Assembly (NCBI GenBank): GCA_017450645.1
Contig: JAFSTE010000032.1
Span: 1 to 64,000, forward strand
DNA length: 64,000 nucleotides
From: Eubacterium sp.
GTDB taxonomy: Bacteria > Bacillota > Clostridia > Oscillospirales > Acutalibacteraceae
Direction: 5' to 3'
Under the pieces are notes generated by a model, which was not told where the DNA came from, ran no database searches, and saw only the letters and a program-made list of their open reading frames with translations. Positions within the stretch are counted from its first letter, which is position 1. The number at the start of each line of letters is the position of its first letter. Shown piece by piece: positions 60,935 to 64,000 of this stretch. A program made the translations under genes and the position numbers.

Positions 60935-62303
60935 TATATTTGTGGACAGAACATCACACATAGATATTGTTGACAATCCAGATGTAAAATCTTTTTTAGA
61001 AAAATGTGAATATATAAGAGAGCCTAGCGAAGACGAACTCAATTCTATATTGAATTATTTTATATCTGTTCCAAAGCCAGAATACGAATTGCCACAAAAC
61101 ATTATTTCTATTGATGGGAGCAATTACGAAGCAAGTGTTAGAGAAGAACTACCATTCACAAGAATTGGCTTTGTTAAAATTAGTAACTTGTTGATGAATC
61201 GAAAGAATTTTAATAAGTTATCTAACCACCATTTTGTGGATCCTTTTGCTGTTGCGAAAATGAGCCAAAGTAACGATTCGTTAACATTTGCTTTTCCAAG
61301 CACAAATATTTGTTTTGAGGGCGAAAAAAATGTTCGTGACAGTTTTAGAAAAGCGTTAGATGACTCTTTGTATAAAAAGAGGTTTAGAGAAGATGATGCA
61401 TCCACTAGTTTGAGAACAACATTATTTCATTTGGCCGCATTAAAAACAGATAATTCGGACAAAAGCATTGATAAATTTATTTTATATAAGTGCCCTTCGT
61501 GCGAACAAAAGGATATCGAAATTTGGGATGTCCCGGAAACTCAGTATTGTCCACACTGTGGCGAAAAGGTCTATCCGTCAGATTGTTTGAGGATTTGGGA
61601 AGATGTAGGAGATTGGCATTCTAATCAAGCTGCATTAACAAGATTCACAAATGCTATAACTAATTTGTTAGTAGTACACTATATAAGATACATTAAAGAA
61701 AATAATACAGACTCATATTTAAATACATTAGATGATTTGTGTTTTGTATTAAATGGACCTTTAGCTATATTTGGAAATCCAGCGTGGCTGCATGGTTGTA
61801 TATTGAAATATCTATACGATATTAACAAAGAGTTGATTAGCCATAATAAGAAACCAATTATAGTAATGGGTATTATTAAATCCGGTGCGATTTGTGATTA
61901 TTTTAAAATGATAGAAAATAGCGTGCCGAAGAATTCTATCTTTTCGGTTTCAGATGATTTCAGAGACAAGTACATATATTTTGACAGAGAACCGTCATCA
62001 ACAACATTTGGAGCTGAAACATATTATGGACAGGATTTTTTATTAAAGACAAACGATAAAGTATTTGTGTTTAATGCCTTACTTCCATTTAGGGATAAAC
62101 ATAACACAACTGTTTTTAAAAAAGAAAAATCGAATATTCTTAACTATAATAATATAGGTACTTATGTAAAATTAATAGAAGAATTTGAATGTGATTTACA
62201 TAGTTCAACAATAGTTCCTATTGCTTTAGCAGAGAAGTATTCCGCTATTAGTTTGGAACCTGGTGGTAGAGTACTTGATTTATTAGCAAAAAGCTCCGTA
62301 TGA
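60927..62303 (+). CDS. nurA: NurA-type nuclease with zinc ribbon
   Basis: A 458-residue protein with the NurA motif IISIDGSNYEA (catalytic Asp63) and a C-terminal second acidic region near GIIKSGAICDYF. Between them is an insertion holding a four-Cys zinc ribbon (Cys189, 192, 208, 211: CPSC and CPHC), not part of standard NurA. NurA degrades DNA 5' to 3' when driven by HerA. The ATG overlaps the herA end, the usual coupling. A terminator follows after 36 bases. Confidence 0.85.
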   Translation: MSDIFVDRTSHIDIVDNPDVKSFLEKCEYIREPSEDELNSILNYFISVPKPEYELPQNIISIDGSNYEASVREELPFTRIGFVKISNLLMNRKNFNKLSNHHFVDPFAVAKMSQSNDSLTFAFPSTNICFEGEKNVRDSFRKALDDSLYKKRFREDDASTSLRTTLFHLAALKTDNSDKSIDKFILYKCPSCEQKDIEIWDVPETQYCPHCGEKVYPSDCLRIWEDVGDWHSNQAALTRFTNAITNLLVVHYIRYIKENNTDSYLNTLDDLCFVLNGPLAIFGNPAWLHGCILKYLYDINKELISHNKKPIIVMGIIKSGAICDYFKMIENSVPKNSIFSVSDDFRDKYIYFDREPSSTTFGAETYYGQDFLLKTNDKVFVFNALLPFRDKHNTTVFKKEKSNILNYNNIGTYVKLIEEFECDLHSSTIVPIALAEKYSAISLEPGGRVLDLLAKSSV

Positions 62304-62339
62304 CCACAATATACGCTCATTTATGATGTCAAAGAGATC

Positions 62340-62385
62340 AAATCCAGCACAATGCCATTTTTGACACTATGCTGGATTTCTTTGT
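62340..62385 (+). terminator. Terminator of the HerA-NurA operon
   Basis: AAATCCAGCA and TGCTGGATTT form a 10-bp perfect stem with a long loop, followed by CTTTGTTTT. Confidence 0.85.
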
Positions 62386-62394
62386 TTTATACTT

Positions 62395-62423
62395 TTGAAA
62401 AGTGAAATAGTGCATGGTATAAT
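62395..62423 (+). promoter_or_regulatory. Promoter driving the right-hand backbone region
   Basis: TTGAAA, a 17-base spacer and TATAAT. The next gene starts 410 bases on, so the transcript has a long leader that includes the left inverted-repeat arm. Confidence 0.65.
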
Positions 62424-62503
62424 GAATCTGAAATATTTTTTTGAATTTTTAGGAACAATTTTGCAATACTAACGCCTCAAACTGTAATATTGTTAAACAG
62501 GTA

Positions 62504-62579
62504 TTAGGGTGTCCCTAACGAGTACCATTTTCGCCGAGAGGAGTAAAAATGGTCTGCTCGCTACGACAATGCAGGGCAT
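62504..62579. repeat. Left arm of a long imperfect inverted repeat
   Basis: TTAGGGTGTCCCTAACGA, then GAGGAGTAAAAATGGTCTGC through GACAATGCAGGGCAT, is matched in reverse complement at 63556-63638. The GAGGAG...GCAT core is about nine-tenths identical over 42 bases. The rest of the stretch 62424-62832 holds no gene. Confidence 0.75.
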
Positions 62580-62832
62580 AATTGTTGCTGATTTTACAGT
62601 ATAAAATATAACTAAATACTATTAAAATGAAGGACGATTTTTGTAAAAAAGTTGTCCTTTATTTGCTTTTTTCAACATATTTCACGCTTTTTGCTTGCTA
62701 TAATCCCTTGTAGAAACAAAGTAAAAAACTAGGCATAAATAAATATATATTTATCTATATAGATATTTATATAAATACTAACCGAAAAAGAGTAATAGTA
62801 TTTAATATACGTATAGTAGGAGGAATGAAAAG

Positions 62833-63195
62833 ATGATGAATAAAATCTATTCAAGAGCCGAAATGAGAGAACATGGCATTGACACAAGTGATTATGTGTT
62901 TATTGACAAGGCGGGGGACGTCAAGGGAACATTCCTTTTGAAGGCAGACGCAAGAAACAAGATGATTCGACTGTTTTTTCACTTGGATGATGGGCGAAAA
63001 ATCATAACACCTGTCTTTTGGTGGCAAATTGAAAAGAAGGTGGGAAATATTGATGTTGGAAGTCGTGTTTTGCTGCACTACAAACAAAATGGCACCGGCG
63101 GTATTCATCTTGAAGCAGCAGAAATAATTGAAGCAGCGAAAACAATTGAGAATGATGATTTTAGCGATCTTTTTGATTCTTTTAGTAATAAATAA
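62833..63195 (+). CDS. Small mobile-element protein of unknown function
   Basis: A 120-residue protein with a clear AGGAGG site. It starts IYSRAEMREHGIDTSDYVFID, has a beta-rich middle (FFHLDDGRKIITPVFWWQI, GSRVLLHYKQNG) and an acidic tail (NDDFSDLFDSF). The middle could be an OB-like or SH3-like domain, as in single-strand-binding or plasmid accessory proteins. It lies between the two arms of the inverted repeat, which suggests a role in element replication or transfer. Confidence 0.75.
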   Translation: MMNKIYSRAEMREHGIDTSDYVFIDKAGDVKGTFLLKADARNKMIRLFFHLDDGRKIITPVFWWQIEKKVGNIDVGSRVLLHYKQNGTGGIHLEAAEIIEAAKTIENDDFSDLFDSFSNK

Positions 63196-63663
63196 CGACA
63201 CTCATTTGGTAATCAAAAAGTCCAAATTTCTTTTCTTTTTTGAGAATAATCGGGCTTCATAGAGCCGTATTCAGCCTAGAAAAGTGTAAATTTCGGGGTG
63301 ATTTTTAATTTGAATCTTTCTTTTTTCGGGTAGTATTAAGGATTTGTTGGGGAAATAAAAGGACTAAAAATGAAAGAATTCAAGGGAAATTATTCTTTGT
63401 TTTGGTAAGTATTTCGATTTGTTAGGGAGAAAAATGCGCTAAAAAATAACCGTAACCACCCGAAAAAGAGATGTTGAACAAGCGTTTTGGGTTAAAAATG
63501 TTTGTTTTTCGCTCAGCAATAACAGTTAATTTTTGGGTTGTCAAAGGGCGTAAAAATGACATGCATTGTCGGAGCGAGCAGACCGTTTTTACTCCTCATA
63601 TTGAGCAAAAACAGTTTTTTCGTTAGGGGCAGCCCTAAAACCCGAATTGAAAGGACATAAAAA
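63196..63663. other. Non-coding backbone with the right inverted-repeat arm
   Basis: No gene is seen apart from a 12-codon frame (MKEFKGNYSLFW, from 63370) behind AAAGGA. The right arm (63556-63638) is the reverse complement of 62504-62579. AT-rich with several T-rich stretches. A transfer origin or transcription control region is possible. Confidence 0.6.
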
Positions 63664-64000
63664 ATGGGAAAAATAATAAATCTTTTAGTTTATCGTATAG
63701 ATCCGCATTTAAAGCCAAAAATAACCAATAGAGGTGTTGGCTTAATGCTTAATAAAGAGCAGCTTGAAAAACTCAGTAAAGCGGACATTGAAACGATTGA
63801 CAAGAGCAATCTTTACGATGTCACTGTACTTGATATGGATATCTCCGAATCGATTCTGAGACGCTCGGAACAGTTCTTTGATTTGGTAAAGAACCCGTAC
63901 ACGCTCAAGGTTGGCGATGTGGGAGTAAAAGTAAACTTCGGTAACGGTAAAAGCTTTTCGGACAGCATTATGGATGTCGTAATGAATCCGAATTGTCACT
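63664..64000 (+). CDS. Partial CDS running off the right edge
   Basis: 112 codons without a stop. It starts MGKIINLLVYRIDPHLKPK behind GAAAGGA, continues GVGLMLNKEQLEKLSKADIETID and ends at SDSIMDVVMNPNCH at the window edge. Charged and mixed alpha/beta with no membrane segment. Family not recognised; the context makes it a mobile-element backbone gene. Confidence 0.75.
   Translation, partial: MGKIINLLVYRIDPHLKPKITNRGVGLMLNKEQLEKLSKADIETIDKSNLYDVTVLDMDISESILRRSEQFFDLVKNPYTLKVGDVGVKVNFGNGKSFSDSIMDVVMNPNCH

Larger units (their letters stand above)
47900..64000. mobile_element. Left part of an integrated mobile element carrying defence cargo
   Basis: The left boundary is where spoVAD homology breaks (about 47900). 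From here the DNA becomes clearly more AT-rich. It carries tnpV next to the boundary, two cargo modules, and then backbone with long inverted repeats and genes continuing past the right edge. An integrase or serine recombinase and the right boundary are outside the window, so the class (integrative conjugative or mobilisable element) is inferred. Confidence 0.7.

Noticed and set aside
1-64000. CRISPR arrays
   Set aside because: No regularly spaced direct repeats of 20-40 bases were seen anywhere in the window, and no cas genes.
47900-64000. Prophage
   Set aside because: No capsid, portal, terminase or tail genes; tnpV and the backbone point to a transposon or integrative element.

Overview
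The window looks like a chromosome segment of an anaerobic Gram-positive Clostridia, probably an Oscillospirales/Ruminococcaceae-type gut bacterium. The evidence is a sporulation gene (spoVAD), formate-tetrahydrofolate ligase, many secreted Fn3/transglutaminase proteins with Gram-positive signal peptides, an anti-sigma/STAS pair, AGGAGG-type ribosome binding sites and TTGACA-17-TATAAT promoters. The genus is an inference. No rRNA or CRISPR array is visible; there is one tRNA (Arg, anticodon ACG).

Layout. (1) 1-9.4 kb: an accessory island with an IS30-type remnant, then a type I restriction-modification operon (hsdM, hsdS, hsdR). Between hsdS and hsdR sit a small membrane coiled-coil protein and a KAP-family P-loop NTPase; a YgjP-type metallopeptidase overlaps the end of hsdR. 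(2) 9.5-12.3 kb: a small winged-helix-like protein, a secreted Fn3-CapA protein and a lipoprotein with two cystatin-like repeats. (3) 12.3-15 kb, minus strand: larE-larB-larC for the nickel-pincer cofactor, without larA. (4) 15-27.4 kb: a surface-polymer region with three sugar-transfer ATP-grasp proteins (one fused to a TupA-type ATP-grasp), a TagB/TagF-like transferase, a nucleotidyltransferase, a second CapA, a secreted transglutaminase and an AI-2E-family transporter. (5) 27.4-36.6 kb: an alpha/beta-hydrolase-HD fusion, a ferredoxin-nitroreductase, metY-cysK behind a Cys-rich leader peptide and operator-like repeats, an oxidoreductase, a cation efflux protein, an anti-sigma/STAS pair and a GNAT. 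(6) 36.6-47.2 kb: tRNA-Arg with a duplicated 3' end, a zinc-ribbon membrane protein, a lipoprotein, rodA, fhs, tsaE-tsaB-rpiB and a second secreted transglutaminase.

(7) From about 47.9 kb to the right edge lies an AT-rich mobile element. It truncates spoVAD after about 210 codons and carries tnpV near its left end. Its cargo has two modules. The first is a Cys-rich methyltransferase-like gene plus a DUF1848 gene, preceded and followed by two near-identical promoter-like segments. The second runs from about 50.8 to 62.3 kb, is tightly packed, and encodes a trypsin-like protease, a nuclease-adenine methyltransferase fusion, an HsdS-like specificity subunit, a helix-hairpin-helix protein, an AlbA_2/Schlafen-type protein, a Dam-type methylase, a HerA ATPase (split into barrel and motor) and a NurA nuclease with a zinc ribbon. 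I read this as a composite methylation-linked HerA-NurA defence system and the best candidate here for an undescribed system. Two of its genes, the protease and herA, are each cut by one in-frame stop codon. That means either decay of this copy or conditional expression by readthrough or restart. Beyond it, element backbone with long imperfect inverted repeats continues off the window.

Domain names are recognised from motifs by eye; no database search was run.
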